A stretch of 64,000 nucleotides of DNA from Burkholderia puraquae. Lineage in GTDB: Bacteria > Pseudomonadota > Gammaproteobacteria > Burkholderiales > Burkholderiaceae. The notes beneath the pieces are model-generated. The model did no database searches, was not told the DNA's origin, and saw only the letters and a list, made by a program, of their open reading frames with translations. The DNA is taken from positions 186,001-250,000 of the forward strand of contig NZ_NBYX01000003.1 of assembly GCF_002099195.1 (NCBI RefSeq), given 5' to 3'. Shown here piece after piece: positions 1 to 8,273 of the stretch. A program made the position numbers and the translations under genes. How positions within the stretch are numbered: position 1 is the stretch's first letter; each line of letters starts with the position of its first letter.

Positions 1-1374
1 GACATGATCGTTCGCCAGCTTCGTCAGTTTCGCGAGCAGCGTGTCGAAGCGCACGTCCTCGTCCGACGCCTGCGCGCAGAACGCGCCGATCGCGTCGCGC
101 GCGCGCAGCGCGAGATCGCCGAGCCGGTCGCTGCCTTCGCGATATTCGCCGATCTGCACGAGCAGCTCGATCTCCTGGTACTTCGCGATCAGCTCGCGCA
201 CGCGCGCGGCCGCATGCTGGTGCGCGCGGCTCGCGACGAGCGGCATCACGCGCGACAGGCTCGCGAGCACGTCGATCGCCGGATAGCGGTTCGCGAGCGC
301 GATCTTGCGCGACAGCACGATATGGCCGTCGAGGATCGAGCGCACTTCCTCGGCGATCGGGTCCGATTCCTCGTCGCCTTCGACGAGCACCGTGTAGAGC
401 GCGGTGATCGATCCGCGCGCGCCCTGCCCCGCGCGCTCGAGCAGCCGCGGCAGCACCGCGAACGTCGACGGCGGGAAGCTGCGCCGCGTCGGCGGCTCGC
501 CGCTCGCGAGGCCGACCTCGCGCTGCGCGCGCGCGAAGCGCGTCAGCGAATCGACCAGCAGCAGCACGCGCTTGCCCGCATCGCGGAAGTGCTCGGCAAT
601 CGCGGTGGCGACCAGCGCGGATTTCACGCGCTCCATCGCCGGGCGATCGGACGTCGACACGACGACGATCGAGCGCGCGCGCACCTCCGGCGACAGGCTG
701 TGCTCGATGAATTCACGCACCTCGCGGCCGCGTTCGCCAACGAGCGCGATCACGTTCACGTCGGCCTGCGCACCGCGCGCGATCATGCCGAGCAGCGTGC
801 TCTTGCCGACGCCGGACGGCGCGAAGATGCCGACGCGCTGCCCGATGCCGAGCGTCATCAGGCCGTCGATCACGCGCACGCCGGTCGGAAACGGCGTGTC
901 GATCATCTTGCGCGCGAGCGGATTCGGCGGGTCCTGCTGCGTCGACACCCACGCGGCGCCCGTCACCGGCCCGCGATCGTCGAGCGGCCGGCCGAGCCCG
1001 TCGAGCACGCGGCCGAACAGCCCTTCTCCCACCGGAAACACATGCTCGCGCCCCGACGGCACGACGGTCGTCTCGGGCGACAGGCCCGCCACGTCGCCGA
1101 GCGGCGTGAGCAGCGTCGTCTGCCGCGAGAAGCCGACCACTTCGGCGAGCAGCGTCGGCTGGTTCGGCGTGCGCAGCTCGCAGATTTCCCCGAGCCGCGC
1201 GCGGATGCCCGTCGCATTCAGGATCTGCCCGACCGCGTGATTGACGCGGCCCTGCACCGACACCGGCGAGAAGAACGCGAGCCCCGCGTCGAGTTCGCCG
1301 ACGAGGCGGCCGCGATCGAACGGCGCGCCATCGTCGTCGCCGAACGGCTGCGGATCGTCGAGCGGCGCGTTCAT
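1..1374 (-). CDS. sctN: Type III secretion ATPase SctN (3' end outside window)
   Basis: SctN is the cytoplasmic ATPase of the injectisome, which unfolds substrates and strips chaperones at the base of the export gate. The visible 458 codons cover nearly the whole usual length (430-460 aa) and stay open to the left edge. The Walker A motif reads APSGVGKST near 800-825, followed by the ALVGERGREV region and later a Walker B (RVLLLVDSLTRFARA) typical of F1-beta/FliI-like export ATPases. The ATG at 1374 overlaps the TGA of sctL as ATGA, so translation is probably coupled. It is the last visible gene of the leftward operon; the remaining gate genes (sctQ, sctR, sctT, sctU) should lie beyond the edge. 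Identification is firm. Confidence 0.95.
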   Translation of the reverse strand, partial: MNAPLDDPQPFGDDDGAPFDRGRLVGELDAGLAFFSPVSVQGRVNHAVGQILNATGIRARLGEICELRTPNQPTLLAEVVGFSRQTTLLTPLGDVAGLSPETTVVPSGREHVFPVGEGLFGRVLDGLGRPLDDRGPVTGAAWVSTQQDPPNPLARKMIDTPFPTGVRVIDGLMTLGIGQRVGIFAPSGVGKSTLLGMIARGAQADVNVIALVGERGREVREFIEHSLSPEVRARSIVVVSTSDRPAMERVKSALVATAIAEHFRDAGKRVLLLVDSLTRFARAQREVGLASGEPPTRRSFPPSTFAVLPRLLERAGQGARGSITALYTVLVEGDEESDPIAEEVRSILDGHIVLSRKIALANRYPAIDVLASLSRVMPLVASRAHQHAAARVRELIAKYQEIELLVQIGEYREGSDRLGDLALRARDAIGAFCAQASDEDVRFDTLLAKLTKLANDHV

Positions 1375-2000
1375 CGCGCGGCACCCTTCAGCGCATCGCG
1401 GCGGATCGCCTGGCGCAGCGCGTCGATCTGCAGGTCGAGGCTCGCGTCGATACGCCCGGACGGCGTCTCGACCGTGCACGCATGGCGTTCCAGCTGCGCG
1501 TCCTCGACGATGCGGATCTTCTGCCGGTTCGACTGTCCGGCGAATGCGCCGTCGAGCGCGTCGCGCATTTCGTCCGTGCGGCCGGGCGCGATACGCACGA
1601 TCAGGAACGCCTCGTCGCGCACGAGCGGCGCGATCCGCGCGAGCGCGGCTTCGTACAGCGTGCGCGTGCTCATCTCGCCGACGATCGCGCGCACGGCCTT
1701 CACGACGATGTCGGCCATCGCATCCTTCATCGTCTCCATCGTGCGCGCGGCGGCCAGCGCCTGCGTGTATGCCTGCGCGGCCTGCTCGCGCTGCGCGCGG
1801 CGCATCCCTTCGTCGTAGCCGGCCGCCTGGCGCTTGTCGAATTCGCGCTGCGCGTCGGCGACGATGCGCGCAGCCTCGTCGCGCGCGGTGGCGATCACCG
1901 CGGACGCGTCGAGCAGCGCAGCGTATTCGCGCTCCTTGAGCACCTTGCGCTCCGACAGGAGTTGCAGGTTGTCGCTCGTGATCAGAAAAGCCAGTCCCAT
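1371..2000 (-). CDS. sctL: Type III secretion stator protein SctL
   Basis: SctL (HrpE/YscL family, 209 aa) is the peripheral stator that links the ATPase SctN to the sorting platform. The first half (about residues 15-85) is a charged, Ala/Glu/Arg-rich helical region that could form a coiled coil, followed by a globular C-terminal half, the expected FliH/YscL layout. Position directly before sctN, with a 4-bp ATGA overlap, supports the call. Its start lies inside the end of sctK (19-bp overlap), so the genes are read as one unit. The family is weakly conserved, so the name rests partly on context. Confidence 0.85.
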   Translation of the reverse strand: MGLAFLITSDNLQLLSERKVLKEREYAALLDASAVIATARDEAARIVADAQREFDKRQAAGYDEGMRRAQREQAAQAYTQALAAARTMETMKDAMADIVVKAVRAIVGEMSTRTLYEAALARIAPLVRDEAFLIVRIAPGRTDEMRDALDGAFAGQSNRQKIRIVEDAQLERHACTVETPSGRIDASLDLQIDALRQAIRRDALKGAAR

Positions 2001-2731
2001 GACGCAAGCCTCTCGGGAATCAGAAACAGGAACATCAGTTCGCCGAACTGGTCGCGCTGTGCGCGGTTCAGCCAGTACGGCGCTTCGTCATCGATCGCGC
2101 GGTGGAATTTCAGGCGCGTGCGCCGCGCGACCGCTTCGCCCGCCACGCCGATGAAATCCGCGAGCAGCCGCCCGCCGCGCGCGCGAATCACGGCGGGCAA
2201 CGCAGCGGGATCGGCCCGCCACGGCTCGAGCGTTTCGGCGAGCGCACCGAATTCCGGCGCGCGTTCGAGCGCGAGCTCCAGTGCGTCGGCCCCGAGCTTC
2301 GCCGCGACTTCGGCGCGGATGCGCCGCATGGCCAGCGCATCGCGCAGCCACGGGCGATGCAGCAACAGCCCCGCATACGCGGCCAGCTGCTCGAGCGCCG
2401 CGCCCGGCAGCAGCGCGAGCCGTGCGCAGGGATTCGCCAAGTCGAAGTCGTGCCGGCCGGCCACGCCGTTCGCATCGAGCAGGTGCCGCGCAAGCAGCTT
2501 GCGGCCGGCCGCGCCGAACGCATCCGGCGAACGGTAGCGCGCGGGCCAGTCGGCCGGCACGCGCGTCACGTGCAGATAGCGGTCGGGCCGCAGGTTGAAA
2601 TCGCAGACGAGCGCATGAAACGCGGCACGGCGTGCCGCGGGCGGCGGCCCGAGCGGCTGCAGCCACGGCAGCGGTGCCGTATCGGATGCGGCGGCCCCGT
2701 CGCCCGGCAGCGGCGCGTGCGGATCGCTCAT
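1982..2731 (-). CDS. sctK: Type III secretion accessory protein SctK
   Basis: This 249-aa cytoplasmic protein occupies the sctK slot between the inner-ring lipoprotein SctJ and the stator SctL. SctK proteins (YscK/HrpB4-like) are sorting-platform adaptors between the inner-membrane ring and the SctQ pods. The N-terminal segment NLRPDRYLHV around residue 45 and the Ala/Arg/Leu-rich helical body fit this poorly conserved family. The ATG at 2731 overlaps the sctJ stop as ATGA, which decides the start. An upstream in-frame extension exists but runs antisense-like through sctJ and is not believable. The name rests mostly on context. Confidence 0.75.
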   Translation of the reverse strand: MSDPHAPLPGDGAAASDTAPLPWLQPLGPPPAARRAAFHALVCDFNLRPDRYLHVTRVPADWPARYRSPDAFGAAGRKLLARHLLDANGVAGRHDFDLANPCARLALLPGAALEQLAAYAGLLLHRPWLRDALAMRRIRAEVAAKLGADALELALERAPEFGALAETLEPWRADPAALPAVIRARGGRLLADFIGVAGEAVARRTRLKFHRAIDDEAPYWLNRAQRDQFGELMFLFLIPERLASWDWLF

Positions 2732-3597
2732 GCACCGTCGCGCGCGCCGTCCGGCGTGCGCAGGCCGCCGGAACCGGGCGTAGCGTGCCCCGCGCGCGGC
2801 GCGCCGAGCAGGCCCGCGAGCCGGGCGCCGAACATCCCGCGCCGCGCCGCCGACAGCGCGATCACCGCGCAGGTCAGCAGGATCAGCGCGAACACGAGCC
2901 AGCCGAGCGGCGAGCGCAGCCGCACGATGTCGGTCACCGCGCTGCCGATCCCGTCCACGCGCGTCGCGCGTGCGGCGGCCGGCTGCAGGAACAGCGACAC
3001 GTTGTCGTACTGGAGCCCTTCGATGCTGTGCGCGACGAGGTCCTTGACCATCGGCGCCATCGCGCGCAGGTCGACGCCGGGCCGGTAGCGGATATACACG
3101 GCTGCGGACGACGGCTTGATCTTGTCCGCGAGCGGATCGTTCTCCGGAATCACGACCTGCACGCGCGCGACGACCACGCCCTCGATGTCCTGCAGCGTGC
3201 GCGACAGGTCCTGCGACACGCCGTACAGGTAGCGCACGCGTTCCTCGGCCGGCGTCGACACGAGGCCCTGCTTCTGGAACAGTTCGCCGAGGCTCGCGTA
3301 GCTCGGCTTCGGCAGCCCGTTCGCCTGCAGCACCGTGAGCGCCGACTGCATGTCGCCGTCCGCGACGCTGACGAGCCACGCATTGCGGTCCGACGTGTCG
3401 CGCGCGTCGTTGTCCTTCGACGCGCTGATGCCCGCGTCGCCGAGCACCGCGACCATCTGGTTCGCATCGCGCTCCGACAGGCCCGAGTACAGCTCCTTCT
3501 GGCACCCGGCCAGCAGCACGAGCAGCCCCGCGAGCAGCGCGCGCGCCGCCCGGCTGCGCCACGCATGCGCGCGCGGCGTCGAATCGATCGTCGTCAT
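2728..3597 (-). CDS. sctJ: Type III secretion inner-ring lipoprotein SctJ
   Basis: SctJ (YscJ/PrgK/HrcJ, 289 aa) forms the periplasmic-side inner-membrane ring of the injectisome. It has a signal peptide ending in the lipobox LLAGC near residue 28, then the typical start KELYSGLSERDANQMV and a second conserved block (EGVVVARVQVVIPEN). A C-terminal transmembrane helix (LGWLVFALILLTCAVIAL) is followed by a short basic tail. I place the start at 3597 (MTTIDS) because an upstream in-frame Met at 3645 would put 16 extra residues before a normal signal peptide. It overlaps sctK at its 3' end. Confidence 0.93.
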   Translation of the reverse strand: MTTIDSTPRAHAWRSRAARALLAGLLVLLAGCQKELYSGLSERDANQMVAVLGDAGISASKDNDARDTSDRNAWLVSVADGDMQSALTVLQANGLPKPSYASLGELFQKQGLVSTPAEERVRYLYGVSQDLSRTLQDIEGVVVARVQVVIPENDPLADKIKPSSAAVYIRYRPGVDLRAMAPMVKDLVAHSIEGLQYDNVSLFLQPAAARATRVDGIGSAVTDIVRLRSPLGWLVFALILLTCAVIALSAARRGMFGARLAGLLGAPRAGHATPGSGGLRTPDGARDGA

Positions 3598-3649
3598 CGT
3601 TTGTCCGCTTCCGTGTGTGCGCGGCCTCGTGCGGCACGCGCGCACGCCA

Positions 3650-4126
3650 TCACTCCTGCGTCTTCAGCACCGTGTGCGTGAAGCCGTTCGCCGCCTGCGC
3701 GACCGACAGGCTCAATTGGTACTCCGAAATCGTGGTGGTCGCCGTCCACTGAAAATCCATCGCCTTCACCATCGTCATCATCGGATCGCTGCGGCTGTCG
3801 GCCATCGACGTCAGCATCTCGCTGCGATGCTTGTCGATGTTCGCGTACCGCGTGTCGAGATCGTTGCCGTAGGTGCGCAACCGCTCGACGAGCGACGACT
3901 GGTTCGCCTGCGCGGGCGTCATCTGCACGGCCGGCGCCGCATCCGCCGGCGCGCGCGACATCGCGACGCCCGACGAAGACGGCGGCGCGGCCGGCGATCC
4001 GCCCGGCTGCATCAGCGCGTCGAACTGGCGCACCTGCGCCGGATCGGACGCCGAGCCCGTTTGCTGCGCGGCCCCCGCGAGCGCAGCCGCGCCCGGGGGC
4101 GCCGCGCCTACGCCTGTCACTGACAT
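3650..4126 (-). CDS. sctI: Type III secretion inner rod protein SctI
   Basis: SctI (YscI/HrpB family) forms the inner rod or adapter between the export gate and the needle. The 158-aa product has a low-complexity Ala/Pro/Ser-rich N-terminal half. The conserved helical C-terminus contains MTMVKAMDFQWTATT and ends in FTHTVLKTQE, which is the diagnostic part of the family. GGAGG sits 8 nt before the ATG at 4126; another in-frame ATG two codons earlier is only 2 nt from it, so the inner one is preferred. It lies 52 bp upstream of sctJ in the same operon. Confidence 0.85.
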   Translation of the reverse strand: MSVTGVGAAPPGAAALAGAAQQTGSASDPAQVRQFDALMQPGGSPAAPPSSSGVAMSRAPADAAPAVQMTPAQANQSSLVERLRTYGNDLDTRYANIDKHRSEMLTSMADSRSDPMMTMVKAMDFQWTATTTISEYQLSLSVAQAANGFTHTVLKTQE

Positions 4127-4274
4127 GTCCATGCCCTCCTTGAGAAGCAGGCGCCAGGCCGGATCGGTCGGGCCTGCCCGGAACAGGCCGGCCGGCACGC
4201 GCACAGCCGCCACCGGGCGCCCTTCGCGGGCAGGCCCGGCGCACGGCGGCGCGCGGCGCGGCCGGCGGCCGGCG

Positions 4275-4487
4275 TCATGCGCGGCCGGCCGAGCTCAGGT
4301 GTTGCGCGACCTGCGCGTTCGCCGTCCCCTCCTGCGCGGTCACCGCGTTGCTGGTTTCGAACGTCGCGGTCGACTGCTGGACCTGGAAGTTGATCTTCGT
4401 CAGCTCGAGCTGCGTCTTGGTCAGGTCGTCCGCCTGCTGCTGGACCTGGTTCGTGTTGGTTGCACCACCTGCTGCCTGCGTACCCAT
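4275..4487 (-). CDS. Small type III secretion protein, needle-position candidate
   Basis: This 70-aa protein lies between sctD and sctI, with a good ribosome site (AAGGAG, 6-7 nt before ATG at 4487). It is rich in Gln, Thr, Asn and Ala and almost free of aromatic residues (one Phe pair near residues 36 and 45), with a predicted helical middle. Small genes at this position often encode the needle subunit or a needle chaperone. It lacks the WxP-type motif of YscF/PrgI needle proteins, so I do not assign SctF. Size, acidity and helical periodicity would suit a needle-related or secreted small component. Function is inferred from position only. Confidence 0.6.
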   Translation of the reverse strand: MGTQAAGGATNTNQVQQQADDLTKTQLELTKINFQVQQSTATFETSNAVTAQEGTANAQVAQHLSSAGRA

Positions 4488-4628
4488 GTTGCGCTCCTTA
4501 ACGTGAACTTCATCCACCTTGCGGCGGCGGCCCCATGCCCCGCCGGCGACGTGAGCCGCCGCACGCATGCGGCGCCCCGCGTAATGCGCGCACCGCCCGC
4601 CAGGCGATGCGCATGACCTGTCGCGGCG

Positions 4629-5978
4629 CTAGTGCGCCGCCTCCTTCGACGCGCGCGCCGGCGCGGCACCGGCCTGCACGGCGCCATCCGGCAACAGCGT
4701 CGGCCCCGGCACCGGCTGCGCGACCCCGGCCGCCGCGCCGCTCGCGAGCGGCGCCACGGGCGGCGCCGGTGCCTGCTCGGGCGGGTTCGCCGACGCTCCG
4801 CCGAGCGGCATCGTGATGCGCTGGCCGTTGCGCTCGAACACGACTTCGTCCGGGCCGATCGACACGAGCGTCGCCCCCTCCTTCAGCCGCGCGCCTTCGA
4901 AATAGCGGCTGCCGTCGGCCGTCTCGATGTAACGCTGGTCGCCATCCCCGGCGAACACGGTCGTGATCTCCGGAATCCCCGCCATCCCGCCGAGCGTCGT
5001 CGCGGTGCGCGGCGCGGCCGAATCGGCGTCGCGCACGTGATCGACCACTTCGAGCGCGGGACGCGCATCCTTCATGTAGTTGCGGATACGCGGCTCGATC
5101 TGCGCGCGGGCGGCCGCGCCGGTCACCTCGATCCGGCCCCGGCCGAGATACGCGACCGTCAGCGCCGTATCGCTGAAATAGGTCTGCGCGGTCGCGACCA
5201 GGTCGCTGACCACGTAGATGTTGCCGAGCGCCGCGTTGTCGACGCCCGCGACGATCTGCGCGACGCGTTCGCGCGCGGCCGGATCGCTGACGTAGCCCGA
5301 CACGATCACGCCGTCGTCGCGCGGCGCGACGGCCAGCTCCGGGTACGCGTGCAGCAGTTGCTGCAGCCGGTGCGTGCGCGCGAGCACCGATTCGTGCTGC
5401 CACGGCAGGCGCCCCGACCATGTGACGAAGCCGTAGCCGAGCGCGCCGAGCAGCACGCCGAGCCACAGCGCGACCAGCGCGATCACGAGCCGCCGGCTGC
5501 CGAGGCGGCGCAGCCCGCCCGCGAGCCAGCCGAGCCACGCGGCCTCGCGCGCGGTATCCGGCGTGCCGGCTTCATCCGGCAGCGCGACGCTCGCCTGCGC
5601 GTGCCGCGCGATGCCGAACCGGATCGAGCCGACCGTCACGACGTCATGCGGCGTCAGCGAGCGACGGCCCGCGCCGAGCGGCTCGTCGTTGAACAGCACC
5701 GGCGCACAGGCGTCGCCGCCGTGGTTCTGCACGGTCACCGCAAGCGCGCCGACCTGCAGGCACACCTGTTTCGCGCCGATCTCGCGATCGGGCAGGATCA
5801 CTTCGCAGTCGGCCGCGGTACCGACCCAGTTCGCGCCGCGCGCGAGCGACATCGTGCGGCCGTACATCGGCCCGCTCAGGAAGCACAGGTTCCACGGCGA
5901 CGCGAGCGCGGCCGCGCCGCCTCCCGCGCCGCCGGGCATTGCGCCGTCGCCATGCGGATCAATGATGCTCGTCGACAT
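4629..5978 (-). CDS. sctD: Type III secretion inner-membrane ring protein SctD
   Basis: SctD (YscD/PrgH family, 449 aa) is the outer of the two inner-membrane ring proteins. An N-terminal cytoplasmic FHA domain occupies about residues 25-125 (LCFLSGPMYGRTMSL through VGSIRFGIARH). A single transmembrane helix follows near residue 170 (LVIALVALWLGVLLGALGYG), then periplasmic BON-like ring-building domains. The C-terminus is Pro/Ala-rich. The ATG at 5978 (MSTSIID) is preceded by GGAG at 9 nt and overlaps the end of sctC by 20 bp. Domain order matches the family exactly. Confidence 0.92.
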   Translation of the reverse strand: MSTSIIDPHGDGAMPGGAGGGAAALASPWNLCFLSGPMYGRTMSLARGANWVGTAADCEVILPDREIGAKQVCLQVGALAVTVQNHGGDACAPVLFNDEPLGAGRRSLTPHDVVTVGSIRFGIARHAQASVALPDEAGTPDTAREAAWLGWLAGGLRRLGSRRLVIALVALWLGVLLGALGYGFVTWSGRLPWQHESVLARTHRLQQLLHAYPELAVAPRDDGVIVSGYVSDPAARERVAQIVAGVDNAALGNIYVVSDLVATAQTYFSDTALTVAYLGRGRIEVTGAAARAQIEPRIRNYMKDARPALEVVDHVRDADSAAPRTATTLGGMAGIPEITTVFAGDGDQRYIETADGSRYFEGARLKEGATLVSIGPDEVVFERNGQRITMPLGGASANPPEQAPAPPVAPLASGAAAGVAQPVPGPTLLPDGAVQAGAAPARASKEAAH

Positions 5979-7995
5979 GGGCGGTGGCTCCTGCGGTCGT
6001 CGCCGCCTGCGCCGCAGCATCCTTCGGCGGCGGCAGCGCGGGCGGCCCGAACTTCGTGCCGGGCAGCGGCTTCGGCGTCAGCGGCACCGCGACGTCGTTG
6101 TCCGGCGGGCGGTACATCGACATCCCTTCCGGATTGGCCGGCCCGTCCGTGCCCGGGTTCACCGGCGAGCCGTCGGGCGCATACATTGACGCGGTCGTCA
6201 CCACGCGCGGCGTCAACAGGTAGAACCGCTCCATGTGGTTGCCCGACTTGTCGGTGTACTTGAACAGGTTGCCGATCAGCGGAATGTCGGACAGCCAGGG
6301 CACGCCGCTCTTGTTCAGCCGCACCTCGTCGTCGTTGAAGCCCGCGATCAGCAGGCTCTTGCCTTCGTCGATCATCGTCTTGGTGACGATGTTGCGCTGC
6401 TGGATCACCGGCACGTTCGACACCGCCTGCCCCGGCACGATGTTGCCGTCCTGGATGTCGATCGACATCATCACGCTCTGCGGATTGCCCGACACCGCGG
6501 CTGCGTTGCGGATCGCCTCGTCGACGATCATCGGCGTCACCTTGATGCTGGTGCCGGTCGTCACGCTGTACAGCGACGAATCCTGGTAGCCCTGCACCTG
6601 CACGTAGAACTGCGTGAGGTTCTCGAGGATCGCCTCGGTGTTGTCGAGCGCGAGCACCTTCGGCTTCGAACGCAGCTGCGCCTGCCCCTTCTGCGCGAGT
6701 GCGTTCACGCGCGTGAGCAGGTAGTTGCGCAGCGACCCGCCGATCGACGCGGTCAGCGCGATGCCGGTCGGCAGGAACGCGCCAGTCTGCCCGGTTTCCG
6801 ACGTGCCGATCCCGAACGTCAGCGGCGGATTGCCCGCGCCGTTGTACTGCGTGTTGCCGTTCAGCGGGTTCTGGCCATTGCCGATCTGCACGTCGCCGTG
6901 CGTCGTGTGCAGGCGCCAGTCGATCCCGAGACTGTCGAGCGAATCCTCGTTGATGTCGATGATCGTCACGTTGATCTCGACGATGCGCGGCCGCTCGTCG
7001 AGCTGGTTGATCAGCGACTGGTAGCGGTACATGTTCTCCGGCAGGTCGCGCACGATCACCGCGTTGATCGCCGGGTCGGCGACGATCTGCGGCAGCGTGT
7101 CGCCGCCGCCGGCGCTCGCGAACGGCGCGAGTCCGCCGCCGTCGCTGCCGTCGCCGGAATAACCGCCCGCACGCGGGCCGCCGGCGATATCGGGGAAATC
7201 GAGACGCGGCACCGCGATCGTCAGCCCCGAGCCGAGCTTCACCTGCCGCGCAGCCTGCCCGAGCGGCGCGCTCGACGGCGCCGCGCTCGCGCCGCCGGCC
7301 TTGCCGAACAGGCGGCGCAGGATCGTCGCCACGCCGGGCACCGTCACTTCCTTGCCCGAGCGGTTGATCGTGAAATCCGACGCCCAGCCGTACTTGAGCC
7401 GGAACGCGCGGATGTCCGCGTGCGCGCCGTTCGCCGACGGATCGCCGACCGAGCCCACCGCCTGCCGCACGAGCTCGACGTAGCGGCGCGGGCCGGCCAC
7501 GTACACGCTGTTCGCGCGATCGTTGATCACCAGCGTGTAGCGCTTGTCGGGAATCTGCATCGCCTGCAGCGCGCGGCCGATTTCACCGGCCGCATTCGGC
7601 GGGATCGGGATCATCTGCGTCTGCGATTGATCAGCCGGATCGACATACAGGAACGAACCGTCGTAGTACCACGTGAGCCCGTAGGTCGAGCAGATCGTGT
7701 CGAGCGTCTGCTGCGGCGTGCCGGAGAAGCGGCCGCTGATCACGCCGTCGACCTTCGGGTCGATCACCGCGGTCACGCCCTGCGACGACGCGAGTTCGCG
7801 GATGAAGTCGCCGATCTTCTTGCCGTTCGCGACGATCGTGAACGGCTTGTTGCGCCAGCGCAGGTCCGCGGCGCGCGCAGGCTGCGCGGGCGCCATGCAC
7901 AGCGATGCCGCGAGCAGCGCGGTCGCGCACACGGCAAGCGCGGCCCGTTGCAGGCTGCGCGGTTGAAACCGGATCGAGGCGACGCGTCGACGCAT
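5959..7995 (-). CDS. sctC: Type III secretion outer-membrane secretin SctC
   Basis: SctC (678 aa) is the outer-membrane secretin ring through which the needle passes. A Sec signal peptide (about residues 1-43, ending ARA) precedes N0/N1 domains, recognisable from NKPFTIVANGKKIGDFIREL and later repeats of the N1/N3 type. A Gly/Ser-rich linker (about 240-310) leads to the secretin barrel with VEINVTIIDINEDSLDSLGI and the late core motif VPWLSDIPLIGNLFKY. The ATG at 7995 has GGAG at 7 nt and overlaps the sctS stop (TGATG). A TTG one codon upstream is less likely. Confidence 0.95.
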   Translation of the reverse strand: MRRRVASIRFQPRSLQRAALAVCATALLAASLCMAPAQPARAADLRWRNKPFTIVANGKKIGDFIRELASSQGVTAVIDPKVDGVISGRFSGTPQQTLDTICSTYGLTWYYDGSFLYVDPADQSQTQMIPIPPNAAGEIGRALQAMQIPDKRYTLVINDRANSVYVAGPRRYVELVRQAVGSVGDPSANGAHADIRAFRLKYGWASDFTINRSGKEVTVPGVATILRRLFGKAGGASAAPSSAPLGQAARQVKLGSGLTIAVPRLDFPDIAGGPRAGGYSGDGSDGGGLAPFASAGGGDTLPQIVADPAINAVIVRDLPENMYRYQSLINQLDERPRIVEINVTIIDINEDSLDSLGIDWRLHTTHGDVQIGNGQNPLNGNTQYNGAGNPPLTFGIGTSETGQTGAFLPTGIALTASIGGSLRNYLLTRVNALAQKGQAQLRSKPKVLALDNTEAILENLTQFYVQVQGYQDSSLYSVTTGTSIKVTPMIVDEAIRNAAAVSGNPQSVMMSIDIQDGNIVPGQAVSNVPVIQQRNIVTKTMIDEGKSLLIAGFNDDEVRLNKSGVPWLSDIPLIGNLFKYTDKSGNHMERFYLLTPRVVTTASMYAPDGSPVNPGTDGPANPEGMSMYRPPDNDVAVPLTPKPLPGTKFGPPALPPPKDAAAQAATTAGATAHVDEHH

Positions 7996-8273
7996 CAAAG
8001 GACTCCTGTGGAAGAAACGAACATGCGTTCCAGCGCCTGCTGCGCGAAGCGCAGCACTTCGCCGCCGAGCCAGCCCGACAGCAGCACGAGTGCGACCATC
8101 ACGGCGATCAGCCGCACCGCGATGCCGATATTGGCGTCCTGCACCTGCGTGACGGCCTGCAGGATCGCGACGACGAGGCCGGTGACGGTGGCGATCAGCA
8201 CGATCGGCAGCGACAGCAGCAGCACGAGCATCAGCGCCTGGCGCGTCAGGTCGAGTATCGTCGAGCTCGTCAT
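7995..8273 (-). CDS. sctS: Type III secretion export-gate protein SctS
   Basis: SctS (YscS/FliQ family) is a small export-gate membrane protein. The 92-aa product has two hydrophobic hairpin helices: residues 14-41 (LMLVLLLSLPIVLIATVTGL) and 50-70 (GIAVRLIAVMVALVLLSGWL). They flank the conserved segment LQAVTQVQD, a hallmark of FliQ/SctS. It overlaps sctV upstream (ATGA at 8270-8273) and sctC downstream. Its place between sctV and sctC, away from sctR and sctT, is unusual because R-S-T-U are normally adjacent. Confidence 0.93.
   Translation of the reverse strand: MTSSTILDLTRQALMLVLLLSLPIVLIATVTGLVVAILQAVTQVQDANIGIAVRLIAVMVALVLLSGWLGGEVLRFAQQALERMFVSSTGVL

Noticed and set aside
4..1818. Long plus-strand open frame over sctN/sctL
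   Set aside because: Arg/Ala-rich antisense shadow of high-GC coding DNA; the minus frame carries the ATPase motifs.
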